Part shown: positions 1 to 7,973 of the stretch, one piece after another
Layout: every line of letters starts with the position of its first letter
How positions within the stretch are numbered: position 1 is the stretch's first letter
Source: an uncultured Arenicella sp.
GTDB lineage: Bacteria > Pseudomonadota > Gammaproteobacteria > Arenicellales > Arenicellaceae
NCBI GenBank assembly: GCA_938045295.1
Contig: CALINO010000004.1
Location: forward strand, 29,623-93,622
Reading direction: 5' to 3'
Length of the DNA stretch: 64,000 bases
Translations under genes and position numbers: made by a program
The notes under the pieces: generated by a model
What the model saw: only the letters and a program-made list of their open reading frames with translations
The model's database searches: none
What the model was told of the DNA's origin: nothing

Positions 1-685
1 TGCCTTGAGACGCCAGACGCTTAACCATCGTCAGAACAATATCCAGCGAGTCTGAGAATGGGCTGGTTTTTGTGATTTGCGAGCCAATGTGGCAGGCGAT
101 GCCGTGAACCTCAATGTTGGGCAGTTCGGCCGCTCGCTGATAAGCGGCAAACGCCGCTTCCATTGGCACGCCAAACTTAGCTTTATCCATGCCCGTGGAT
201 ATATAAGGATGAGTTTCTGGGTCAACATCAGGGTTAACACGAAAGGCAATAGAGGCCGTTGCATTTAATGCCGCCGCCACTGTTTGTACTCTTTCAAGTT
301 CGGCGGTGGATTCAATGTTAATGCTTCGTACGCCATTGCTGATGGCAAATTCAAGCTCAGCGACTGATTTCGCTACGCCAGAAAACACCACTTTGCTTGG
401 GTCGCCGCCAGCGGCCAATACGCGCCTTAACTCGCCTTCTGACACAACATCAAAGCCTGATCCTAGGCGTGCCAGTACATTTAATATGGCAATGTTGCTG
501 TTGGCTTTTACCGCGTAACAGATGGTGTGAGGGTAGTCGCCAAACGCGCTATCGAGTGTTGTCCATTGGTGTTCAAAAGCGGCACGCGAATACACATAGC
601 AGGGTGTGCCAATGGTCTCAGCTACTTTGCTTAAAGAGATATTTTCGGCACGCAATTCGCCGTTATGGTATTTAAAAAATGACAT
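1..685 (-). CDS. lysA: Diaminopimelate decarboxylase, 5' part (runs off the window)
   Basis: PLP-dependent decarboxylase that converts meso-diaminopimelate to L-lysine in the cytoplasm, the last step of lysine synthesis. The ORF track missed it because the stop lies outside the window. Translating the minus strand from the ATG at 685 gives MSFFKYHNGELRAENI and about 228 residues without a stop. The fold-type III PLP-lysine motif CYAVKANSN is visible near residue 55, followed by SGFDVVSEGEL and ACHIGSQI, all typical of LysA. Full-length LysA is about 415 residues, so roughly the C-terminal 45% is missing. It lies downstream of an lptM-like gene on the same strand, the arrangement known from enterobacteria and pseudomonads, so identity is secure. 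Confidence 0.96.
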   Translation of the reverse strand, partial: MSFFKYHNGELRAENISLSKVAETIGTPCYVYSRAAFEHQWTTLDSAFGDYPHTICYAVKANSNIAILNVLARLGSGFDVVSEGELRRVLAAGGDPSKVVFSGVAKSVAELEFAISNGVRSINIESTAELERVQTVAAALNATASIAFRVNPDVDPETHPYISTGMDKAKFGVPMEAAFAAYQRAAELPNIEVHGIACHIGSQITKTSPFSDSLDIVLTMVKRLASQG

Positions 686-817
686 AGATAGAACGTAAAT
701 GCAGTATTCAAGCGCTGGGCGTTAACCCAGCGGGTTTTAATCGGTATGAAATAGCCGCGAACGACTTAGTTAGTGCCTTGTGGTTCAGCCGTTGCTGCTG
801 ATGGCTAGCCGGCGTGC

Positions 818-961
818 TTATATCGCAGGCGCTTGCTCTTCTTCTTGCAACTGAGGCTCTTCAAGTGGTGGCTGGTCTACAATTAATGGGCCTTTTTGGC
901 CGCAACCACTGACGATTAAAAGAGCGCTGGCTAGGGCAATAACAGAAATAATTTTTTTCAT
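818..961 (-). CDS. lptM: LptM (YifL)-like small lipoprotein
   Basis: A 47-residue ORF below the length cut of the ORF track. It starts MKKIISVIALASALLIVSGC, a lipoprotein signal peptide with lipobox VSGC (Cys20), and continues GQKGPL, the hallmark of the YifL/LptM family. The tail is acidic and proline/glutamate rich. In Escherichia coli LptM helps the LptD/LptE outer-membrane LPS translocon mature; that role is family knowledge, not shown here. Position between argH and lysA on the same strand matches the conserved yifL-lysA/dapF neighbourhood. No strong Shine-Dalgarno is visible before the ATG. Confidence 0.88.
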   Translation of the reverse strand: MKKIISVIALASALLIVSGCGQKGPLIVDQPPLEEPQLQEEEQAPAI

Positions 962-1008
962 TATAGGGCTACTTTGGCTATTGTTATTTGGCGATTATAA
1001 ATTGCGAA

Positions 1009-2406
1009 TTAAGATTGTTCTTCTAGGCGCTGATAAGCGGCCTGCACGGCTTCTTTAACACGCACTGGCGCGGTGCCACCGAAATGACTGCGCGCCTTAA
1101 TTGAGCCATCAAGGCTCAGAACTTCGTAGACATCTTCATTAATCATTGAGCCAAAAGAACGCAGTTCTTCAAGACTTAACTCTGATAATGGTTTTTTCTG
1201 CTCAATGGCGTAATGTACCGTGCTGCCAACAATTTCATGAGCATCGCGAAACGGCACTTGAAGGCGAACCAAATATTCAGCCAGATCAGTGGCCGTGGCG
1301 TAGCCTTTGAGCGCGGCGTCGTGCATGATGCTGCGGTTAAATCGAATGCTTGGAATCATGGCGGCAAATATCTGCAATGATCGGGCAACAGTATCAACCG
1401 TATCAAAGATAGGTTCTTTGTCTTCCTGATTGTCACGGTTGTAAGCCAGTGGTTGTGACTTCATTAGCACCAGCAAAGCTTGTAAATTGCCAATAACGCG
1501 GGCGCTTTTGCCGCGTACGATTTCGGCAATATCCGGGTTTTTCTTTTGCGGCATAATGCTGGAGCCGGTGCAAAACGCATCGCCAATGTCGATGAACTTA
1601 TAGCTTTCCGATGCCCACAAAATGATTTCTTCGCACATGCGCGATAAGTGCATCATGATCACGCTGCAAGCCGAAGCGGTTTCAATTAAAAAATCGCGGT
1701 CAGACACGGCGTCTAGCGAATTACGGCTAGGGCGGTCAAAACCAAGCAGTTCGCATGTCATGTCTCGGTCCAGTGGAAAACTGGTGCCGGCTAATGCGGC
1801 TGACCCTAGGGGCATAACGTTAATACGTTTGCGCGCATCTTGAAGGCGTTCTACGTCGCGTTCAAACATTTCATTCCACGCCAGCAAGTGGTGAGCCAAG
1901 CTAATAGGCTGTGCAACTTGCAGGTGAGTGAAGCCTGGCATGATGGTGTCAATTTCATTACTGGACAAATCCAGTAAGTTCTTTTGTAGCTGGGCTATTA
2001 GAGCCACAATGTCATCCACCGCTTCACGCATGTATAAGCGAATATCGGTTGCCACTTGATCGTTACGTGAACGCCCAGTGTGCAGCTTTTTACCGGCTTC
2101 GCCAATAATGTCGGTTAAGCGCGCTTCAATATTCATGTGAATATCTTCAAGCTCAGTAGACCAAGCAAAGTCGCCGGCATCGATTTTTTCTCGAATGCCG
2201 ATTAAGCCTTGTTCAATGGCTTGCGCTTCGTCATCACTAATCACGCCTATTTTGGCCAACATTTTGCTGTGCGCAATAGAGCCTTGTATGTCTTGCTTGT
2301 ACAGGCGTGAGTCAAAGCTGATTGACTCGGTAAACGCTTCTACTAATTCATTGGTGGGTTCGGTAAAACGACCACCCCATGGTTTTTTTGCTGCCGGTTT
2401 GTTCAC
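1009..2406 (-). CDS. argH: Argininosuccinate lyase
   Basis: Cytoplasmic lyase that cleaves argininosuccinate into arginine and fumarate, last step of arginine synthesis. The fumarase/aspartase superfamily signature [12 protein letters not shown] is present, with [13 protein letters not shown] near residue 110 carrying catalytic-site residues. The track opens the frame at 2523, but the conserved N-terminus is [13 protein letters not shown], so the GTG at 2406 is preferred. This gives 465 residues, against about 457 in E. coli; the 39 extra residues upstream look like translated leader. It is divergent from hemCD across about 216 bp that must hold both promoters. The shared argH/hemC neighbourhood is widespread in Gammaproteobacteria. 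Confidence 0.97.
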   Translation of the reverse strand: MNKPAAKKPWGGRFTEPTNELVEAFTESISFDSRLYKQDIQGSIAHSKMLAKIGVISDDEAQAIEQGLIGIREKIDAGDFAWSTELEDIHMNIEARLTDIIGEAGKKLHTGRSRNDQVATDIRLYMREAVDDIVALIAQLQKNLLDLSSNEIDTIMPGFTHLQVAQPISLAHHLLAWNEMFERDVERLQDARKRINVMPLGSAALAGTSFPLDRDMTCELLGFDRPSRNSLDAVSDRDFLIETASACSVIMMHLSRMCEEIILWASESYKFIDIGDAFCTGSSIMPQKKNPDIAEIVRGKSARVIGNLQALLVLMKSQPLAYNRDNQEDKEPIFDTVDTVARSLQIFAAMIPSIRFNRSIMHDAALKGYATATDLAEYLVRLQVPFRDAHEIVGSTVHYAIEQKKPLSELSLEELRSFGSMINEDVYEVLSLDGSIKARSHFGGTAPVRVKEAVQAAYQRLEEQS

Positions 2407-2622
2407 TGATCTAAATCGTGCAAGATAATGCGCTTTAAATGGTAAAAATGACCGTAGATTATAGCGGTTCATCAGTTTGGGTGTTAGGTATCTGTTAAAA
2501 GAATTGCATATATTTAAACGCAATGGTCGAATAGCCTAATAATTCAAAAAAAGGGGCTTCATTTACGGTGCTATGGTAGAGTTCATTGTGCCCCCTGAAT
2601 AATAAAAATTAATAACGAGATT

Positions 2623-4329
2623 ATGAGATCTATTCGTATCGCTACTCGGAATAGCCCGCTTGCTATGTGGCAAGCTAACTTCGTAAAGCAGCGTTTGGAG
2701 AATGAACACCCTGGTTTAACGGTTGATATCGTAGGTATGACTACCAAGGGGGATCAAATGCTGGATCGCAGTTTGGCTGCGGTGGGTGGCAAGGGGCTAT
2801 TTTTGAAAGAACTGGAAGTGTCGTTGCTTGCAAAAGACACTGACATTGCCGTGCACTCAATGAAAGACGTGCCGGTTGATTTACCGCAAGGCTTAGAAAT
2901 AGCCACTTTGTGCGAAAGGGAAGACCCGCGTGATGCGTTTGTTTCTAATGCTTACCAAAATTTATACGCCTTGCCCAAAGGTGCAAAGGTCGGCACGTCC
3001 AGCCTGAGACGTGTGTCACAGTTAAAAAATGCGTTCCCCGAGGTGATGTTTTTTGAATTGCGGGGAAATGTGAACACTCGGCTAAGTAAGTTGGATGCTG
3101 GCGACTACGACGCAATCATCTTGGCAACCGCCGGGCTTAAGCGTTTAGGTTTTGACGACCGCATTAAGCAATACATCACTCCTGAGTTGTGTTTGCCGGC
3201 CGTAGGCCAAGGCATTGTGGGCATTGAATGTCGCAGCGACGACGATGAAGTGAAAGCGTTACTTAAACCGTTACACAGTTTAGACAGCGAATTGGTGCTG
3301 GCGGCTGAAAGGTCTATGAATGCCTCGCTAGAAGGGGGCTGCCAGGTGCCGGTTGCGGGTTACGCTGAGGTGAGCTCCGGTAAGTTGGAGCTCAGAGGCT
3401 TGGTTGGCCATACCGACGGCTCTCATATCGTCAGCGCGCGTGAAGTGAGCCCCAAGTTAACCATTGAGCATGCACAGCAGTTAGGCCAAGGTGTGGCTTC
3501 GGAATTGCTGCGCCAGGGGGCAGGAGAAATATTGAAAGATGTTTACAGCAACCCGCCAACGTTTAAAAAAAATGACGAAAAGGTCGACAAGCCTATTGTT
3601 GTGCTTACTCGCCAGAGTCAATATTTAGGCAATTCTCCCGTTATTTTACAGCGCTTGGACTTTCACCCAGTGCACGTGCCAGCGTTGGAAACCGAGGCTC
3701 GCTTAGATTTAAAAATCATGGAGGCGTTTTCACGCTTAGAGACCTATACAGATGTGATTTTTGTGTCACGCAATGCGGTTGAAATAGGCATGAAAATGAT
3801 TGACCAGCAGGGCGGCATGCCTGAGTCGGTGCAAGTCATGGCGGTGGGCGTAGAGACAGCAAAGCAGCTGTACGGTTACGGTATCGATGCCTCGTTTCCG
3901 GAGAAGGGCACCGGTGCCAAAGCACTGCTTAATGTCAGTCAGATGAAAGATTTAACAAACCGTAGAATACTGATAGTTCGTGGTGAAGTCGGCTTAGATT
4001 GGCCGGCCGTAGAAATGAGCCACCGCGGAGCGGAAGTCGAAGAAGTGCGGTGCTATCGTCAGGGAATCCCTGCCGATTGCACGATGGGGCTGCAAGACGT
4101 GTTCAAACACAATCAAGTTGTGAAAGGGATTTTTGTGCACAGTTCGCAAAGTTTAAAAAACTTGGTGGAGGCGGCTGGCGATACAGTTGGGCAACTAACG
4201 CGCACTAATTTGGTGGTTGGCAGTGAAACTATTAAAAACGTCGCCATAGAGTTGGGGTGGAAGGGGCAGTTGTATGTGGCCGAGTCGCCATCCAACAAAC
4301 ATATGATGATTTCTTTTTCATCGATATAA
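2623..4329 (+). CDS. hemCD: HemC-HemD fusion: porphobilinogen deaminase / uroporphyrinogen-III synthase
   Basis: One 568-residue frame holds two consecutive haem pathway enzymes. Residues 1 to about 307 are Hem[15 protein letters not shown] at the start, catalytic Asp82 in HSMKDVP, and the dipyrromethane-cofactor cysteine Cys240 in [12 protein letters not shown]. HemC normally ends near [10 protein letters not shown], as here. A linker of about 15 charged residues ([12 protein letters not shown]) follows, then a HemD-like domain from PIVVLTRQ to the end. It shows the weakly conserved HemD features: [35 protein letters not shown] and VVGSETI. The product would make linear hydroxymethylbilane and cyclise it to uroporphyrinogen III in one chain. 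In E. coli these are separate adjacent genes in the order hemC-hemD-hemX-hemY; hemX and hemY follow here too. Confidence 0.95.
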   Translation: MRSIRIATRNSPLAMWQANFVKQRLENEHPGLTVDIVGMTTKGDQMLDRSLAAVGGKGLFLKELEVSLLAKDTDIAVHSMKDVPVDLPQGLEIATLCEREDPRDAFVSNAYQNLYALPKGAKVGTSSLRRVSQLKNAFPEVMFFELRGNVNTRLSKLDAGDYDAIILATAGLKRLGFDDRIKQYITPELCLPAVGQGIVGIECRSDDDEVKALLKPLHSLDSELVLAAERSMNASLEGGCQVPVAGYAEVSSGKLELRGLVGHTDGSHIVSAREVSPKLTIEHAQQLGQGVASELLRQGAGEILKDVYSNPPTFKKNDEKVDKPIVVLTRQSQYLGNSPVILQRLDFHPVHVPALETEARLDLKIMEAFSRLETYTDVIFVSRNAVEIGMKMIDQQGGMPESVQVMAVGVETAKQLYGYGIDASFPEKGTGAKALLNVSQMKDLTNRRILIVRGEVGLDWPAVEMSHRGAEVEEVRCYRQGIPADCTMGLQDVFKHNQVVKGIFVHSSQSLKNLVEAAGDTVGQLTRTNLVVGSETIKNVAIELGWKGQLYVAESPSNKHMMISFSSI

Positions 4330-4349
4330 GCCTGCAATTGTAGGCTTAT
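4326..4349. other. Hairpin overlapping the hemCD stop codon
   Basis: An inverted repeat, ATAAGCCT then an 8-base loop then AGGCTTAT, overlaps the hemCD stop. It is followed by AAAAATAGG rather than a T run on the plus strand, so it is not a convincing intrinsic terminator. It may be an RNA 3' structure or a processing site between hemCD and hemX, which is 252 bp away. Confidence 0.35.
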
Positions 4350-4581
4350 AAAAATAGGGCTCAGGCAAAGCAATATCGCCAAGTCTGGGCTCGGCGCCTT
4401 TAAAAGCTAACATAAGTTAACCTTAAACACAGTCTTCACTTGTATCAAGGCATTGATGCTGTGTTAGAATTTTCACTTTTGGGGGGTGGCTTGCTCGGTT
4501 GCAGGGGTTTACGCAACAAAGGCTAAGTCATCAAGATCAGAAATTACAATGCGCTCAATTGCGCACTAACGGTTGTAAAGC

Positions 4582-5745
4582 ATGTCAGACCAAACAAAAC
4601 CCGCCGCTGAACTTGAATCAACATCATCAAGTGAACGAACCGATGCCCGCGTAGCACAAGCTACGCCAAATAACGCGTCGCACCAAACCGTTGTGCACCA
4701 AGGTAAATCTGGTGGCAAAGGCTTAAGCTTGTTTGCAATATTGCTGTCTTTGGCCGCACTTGGTGGCAGTGGTTATAACTACTACACCACGCAACTATCA
4801 AGTAACGTCAGCAAAGATAAAATTTTGACCAACGTTAACGACATTGGCAGCAACGTTAAAATATTGGCCGAGCGGATGAGCCAAGTGCAACGTTCACAAC
4901 AAGATTTACAACAAAATGTGGTTGATAAATCTGAATTGAAAGTCAGCTTGCTGCAAGCCAGCACCAATACGGATTCGGCCATTTCTGACCTTAAAGATCA
5001 GCAAAAAACATTGTCGGAAGCGGTGCAGAAATTCACCGCTGATAATCAGCGTAGCAGCGATAAGTTAGCACTGGATGAAGTGTCTCAGTTGTTAAAGCTG
5101 GCCAATAACAGTGCGGTTTTTGCTGGCAATAAAGAATCGGCTATTAATGCGCTCAAATTGGCCGACAGTCAGTTAAAGCAGTTGGCTGACCCTCGTTACT
5201 CAGTTGTGCGTCGTAAAATCAATGCCGAAATTTCTGGTTTGCAAGCAATCAAGTCGGCGGATGTTACCAGCATTAGCGCAAAGCTGAGTGCACTTGGTAA
5301 ACAAGTGCCGACCTTGCCGCTTGAAAATGAGCCGCCGGTGGCGAGTGAAATTAAAATTGCCAAACAACAAGATCAGCAAGAAATGACGTTCACGTCAGAG
5401 TTGAAAAAGTTGTGGACCGACACACTTAACTCCATTCAAATTAAACGCGTTGACCAGCCGCCCAAACCGCTATTGGCACCTGAGCAACGTTATTTCTTAG
5501 ACCAAAACATTCAACTGAAACTGGCTACGGCTGAACTAGCCGTCATGCAAAATAATGCCGATGTGTTTGTGCGCAGTATCGACGCCGCCAGCGGTTGGTT
5601 AAAGGAGTATTATGACCCGCGTAATGCCGAGGTAACTGATGTCATTGCGCAATTGGCTGCGCTAAGAAAGCAGCCGCTAGGGCAAGAGTTACCTGCGGTT
5701 GCTGGCTCTTATGATGAACTGCAACGAATTAAAGGCGGTAACTAA
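4582..5745 (+). CDS. hemX: HemX family inner-membrane protein
   Basis: A 387-residue protein with a cytoplasmic Ser/Thr/Ala-rich N-terminus of about 50 residues, one transmembrane helix (GLSLFAILLSLAALGGSGYNYY, about 49-70) and a long periplasmic part rich in coiled coil (QQDLQQNVVDKSELK and after). This is the typical HemX layout. The uroporphyrin C-methyltransferase name often attached to HemX is not supported: no SAM-binding motif is visible. Its role in haem synthesis is uncertain. It sits 252 bp after hemCD and 2 bp before hemY, matching the hemCDXY order. The ATG at 4582 has only a weak ribosome binding site. Confidence 0.9.
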   Translation: MSDQTKPAAELESTSSSERTDARVAQATPNNASHQTVVHQGKSGGKGLSLFAILLSLAALGGSGYNYYTTQLSSNVSKDKILTNVNDIGSNVKILAERMSQVQRSQQDLQQNVVDKSELKVSLLQASTNTDSAISDLKDQQKTLSEAVQKFTADNQRSSDKLALDEVSQLLKLANNSAVFAGNKESAINALKLADSQLKQLADPRYSVVRRKINAEISGLQAIKSADVTSISAKLSALGKQVPTLPLENEPPVASEIKIAKQQDQQEMTFTSELKKLWTDTLNSIQIKRVDQPPKPLLAPEQRYFLDQNIQLKLATAELAVMQNNADVFVRSIDAASGWLKEYYDPRNAEVTDVIAQLAALRKQPLGQELPAVAGSYDELQRIKGGN

Positions 5746-5747
5746 TT

Positions 5748-7025
5748 ATGCGTTGGGTCATTATGATTGCCGTTGCCCTTGTGTTGGGCTTTGGCTTATT
5801 TCAATTGGTTGATATTTACCCTGATAATTACGTAAAAATTTACGTTGATACCTACTTGATAGAAATGTCCTTTATGGGCTTTTTATTGCTGCTGTTTTTA
5901 TCGGTATGTGCCATTTATCTTGGCCTTTGGCTATTCGGTTCAGTATTTCGTGTAGGCAATGTGTTTTCGCGTTGGCGCAAGCGCAAAGGGTACCAAAAGG
6001 CCAATGAAACATTAGGTACGGGCTATTTGTCACTGATTAAAGGCGATTGGCGTAAGGCTGAAAAAAGTCTATTGGCAAAAACCGATAACAGTGGTGTTCC
6101 TTATATAAACTATTTGGCGGCGGCACAGGCGGCTCAAGAGCAAAGCCAATACGATCGTCGCGACGATTATTTAGCGCAAGCTTACAAGGCAGCGCCGAAA
6201 GAGCGCTTTGCCATTGGCTTGGCTAAAGCACGCTTACATCATATGGCGGGCCAGCATGAACAAGCAGAAGCAACGTTGGATGATTTAGCCGCACAAGGCA
6301 GCAAAAATGCCCAATACGTGGCGATGCAATTGCAAACGTATCGAGCCACCCAAAACTGGAGCCGTGTGCACGACTTATTGCCGTTGGCACGAAAACTAGA
6401 CGCGTTGCCCGAGGCCGTTATTCAAGAAATGGATACGCAGGCGCACCAAGCCTTATTGCTGACGTCGGCTGACCGTGCGGCTACTTGGAAGGAATTGCCC
6501 AAAACGCAAAAGCAAGAGCCCAGTAATATTGCTTTGTACGCAAAAGATTTATTGAATAAGAATGACGTTGGTGCCGCTGAAAAGCTCATTCGCAACGCCA
6601 TGAAGAATCAATACGACGACGCGTTGGTTGAATTGTATGGCCAACTGCCTGCCGATAAACCAGCCAAGTTACGCCGTGTGGTTGAAGGTTGGTTGATGGC
6701 TCGCCCAGAAAGTGCCGAGCTTAATTTGGCGGCTGGGCGTTTAGCGGCGCAAGAAAAAAACAACGATGTGGCTATTGGTTTCTTAGAAAAGGCCATTGAG
6801 TTAGGTCAGTTGCCTGGCGCGTACTCTTTGCTAGGTGAATTGCTTGAAACCGCCAATGAAAGTGGCCGTGCCTTGAATTTATACCGCACGGGTATTGCGC
6901 GCTTAACTGGCCTTTCTAGCGCCTTGATTAGCCCGCAGCTTGGGTCAGCGTTGCGTGAGCACAACAATGATGGCGCCGAGGTAAATGAGGTGCACGAAGG
7001 CGAGTTAGTTGACGATAAGCACTGA
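5748..7025 (+). CDS. hemY: HemY family TPR membrane protein
   Basis: A 425-residue protein. Two N-terminal transmembrane helices (residues about 1-20 and 40-66) precede a helical-repeat domain with TPR-like units, such as AEKSLLAKTDNSGVPYINYLAAAQAA near residue 105 and units in the C-terminal half around GAYSLLGELLETANESGRAL. The motif YPDNYVKIYVDTYLIEMS after the first helix is typical of proteobacterial HemY (not the Gram-positive protoporphyrinogen oxidase of the same name). It probably scaffolds late haem synthesis at the inner membrane, though its precise activity is not established. It starts 2 bp after hemX, so the two are co-transcribed. Confidence 0.92.
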   Translation: MRWVIMIAVALVLGFGLFQLVDIYPDNYVKIYVDTYLIEMSFMGFLLLLFLSVCAIYLGLWLFGSVFRVGNVFSRWRKRKGYQKANETLGTGYLSLIKGDWRKAEKSLLAKTDNSGVPYINYLAAAQAAQEQSQYDRRDDYLAQAYKAAPKERFAIGLAKARLHHMAGQHEQAEATLDDLAAQGSKNAQYVAMQLQTYRATQNWSRVHDLLPLARKLDALPEAVIQEMDTQAHQALLLTSADRAATWKELPKTQKQEPSNIALYAKDLLNKNDVGAAEKLIRNAMKNQYDDALVELYGQLPADKPAKLRRVVEGWLMARPESAELNLAAGRLAAQEKNNDVAIGFLEKAIELGQLPGAYSLLGELLETANESGRALNLYRTGIARLTGLSSALISPQLGSALREHNNDGAEVNEVHEGELVDDKH

Positions 7026-7036
7026 TTTTCTAGCGT

Positions 7037-7852
7037 ATGCCTGAATTACCGGAGGTTGAAACCACCTTGCGTGGTATAGAACCACACGCCCGCGGGCAGT
7101 TGATTGAAAATATCGTTGTACGAAACGCTGGCTTACGTTGGCCAGTGCCAGTACCAGAATTGCAAGCATTGGCAGGTCTCACTGTTGATCATTTAGAGCG
7201 TCGCGCTAAATATATTTTATTGCACACTGCGCAAGGCGTTATTTTGTTGCATTTAGGCATGTCAGGCAGTATGCGTGTGCTGCCTGCCAACACCCCACCT
7301 CAAAAGCACGACCATATTGATATTGTATTAGGCAGCGGCGACCTTATTCGGCTTAATGACCCGCGCCGATTCGGGTGTTGCTTGTTGTTGCAACCGCCGG
7401 TTCAGCAGCACAAATTGCTTGCCAATTTAGGCCCAGAGCCACTGAGCACCGCTTTTGATGGTGATTATTTATTTGAGCGTTCTCGTGCAAAAAAAACACC
7501 GGTTAAAAACTTCATTATGAATGGGAATACGGTGGTGGGTGTGGGCAATATCTACGCCAGTGAGTCCTTATTCGGGGCTGGCATTCGACCCAGTACTCAA
7601 GCCGCGAAGATCAGTCGTGCGCGTTATCATGTTTTGGCCGACAAAATCAAAGCGGTTTTAGCCAAAGCGATTGAAGCGGGTGGCACCACGTTGAATGATT
7701 TCACTCAGACGGACGGAAAACCAGGTTATTTCACTCAAGAATTGCAGGTCTATGGTCGTCAAGGAGAGCCTTGTAATCGCTGTAGTACAAGCATTAAATC
7801 AGTGGTTATTGGGCAGCGTAATACTTTTTTTTGCCCAAGCTGCCAGAAGTAG
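7037..7852 (+). CDS. mutM: Formamidopyrimidine-DNA glycosylase (Fpg)
   Basis: Bifunctional glycosylase/AP lyase removing 8-oxoguanine and formamidopyrimidines from DNA. The 271-residue length matches the family. The N-terminus MPELPEVETTLRGIEPHARG supplies the catalytic Pro (position 2 in the precursor) and Glu3. The conserved lysine appears in RRAKYILL (Lys58). A C-terminal zinc finger, C-N-R-C ... C-P-S-C in the last 30 residues, is complete. The H2TH-region motif VVGVGNIYASESLF is also intact. It follows hemY by 11 bp, so it is likely the last gene of the hemX-hemY-mutM transcript. Confidence 0.97.
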   Translation: MPELPEVETTLRGIEPHARGQLIENIVVRNAGLRWPVPVPELQALAGLTVDHLERRAKYILLHTAQGVILLHLGMSGSMRVLPANTPPQKHDHIDIVLGSGDLIRLNDPRRFGCCLLLQPPVQQHKLLANLGPEPLSTAFDGDYLFERSRAKKTPVKNFIMNGNTVVGVGNIYASESLFGAGIRPSTQAAKISRARYHVLADKIKAVLAKAIEAGGTTLNDFTQTDGKPGYFTQELQVYGRQGEPCNRCSTSIKSVVIGQRNTFFCPSCQK

Positions 7853-7973
7853 TGCTTGAACGGTTGTTGATTGCTAATATTCGTCGTTGTTCACGCCTGG
7901 CTTTCAGGCAACCTTCAGGTAACCTTGCTAGCCTATGCTAACGATGCGCTTAGAACTGAACGAGGATAAGATA

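Noticed and set aside
306-675. Plus-strand ORFs of 70 and 92 residues at the window start
   Set aside because: They lie opposite the partial lysA frame, which has strong family motifs.
4582-5745. Uroporphyrinogen-III C-methyltransferase activity for HemX
   Set aside because: The protein is a membrane-anchored coiled-coil protein with no SAM-binding motif; the name is an inherited annotation.
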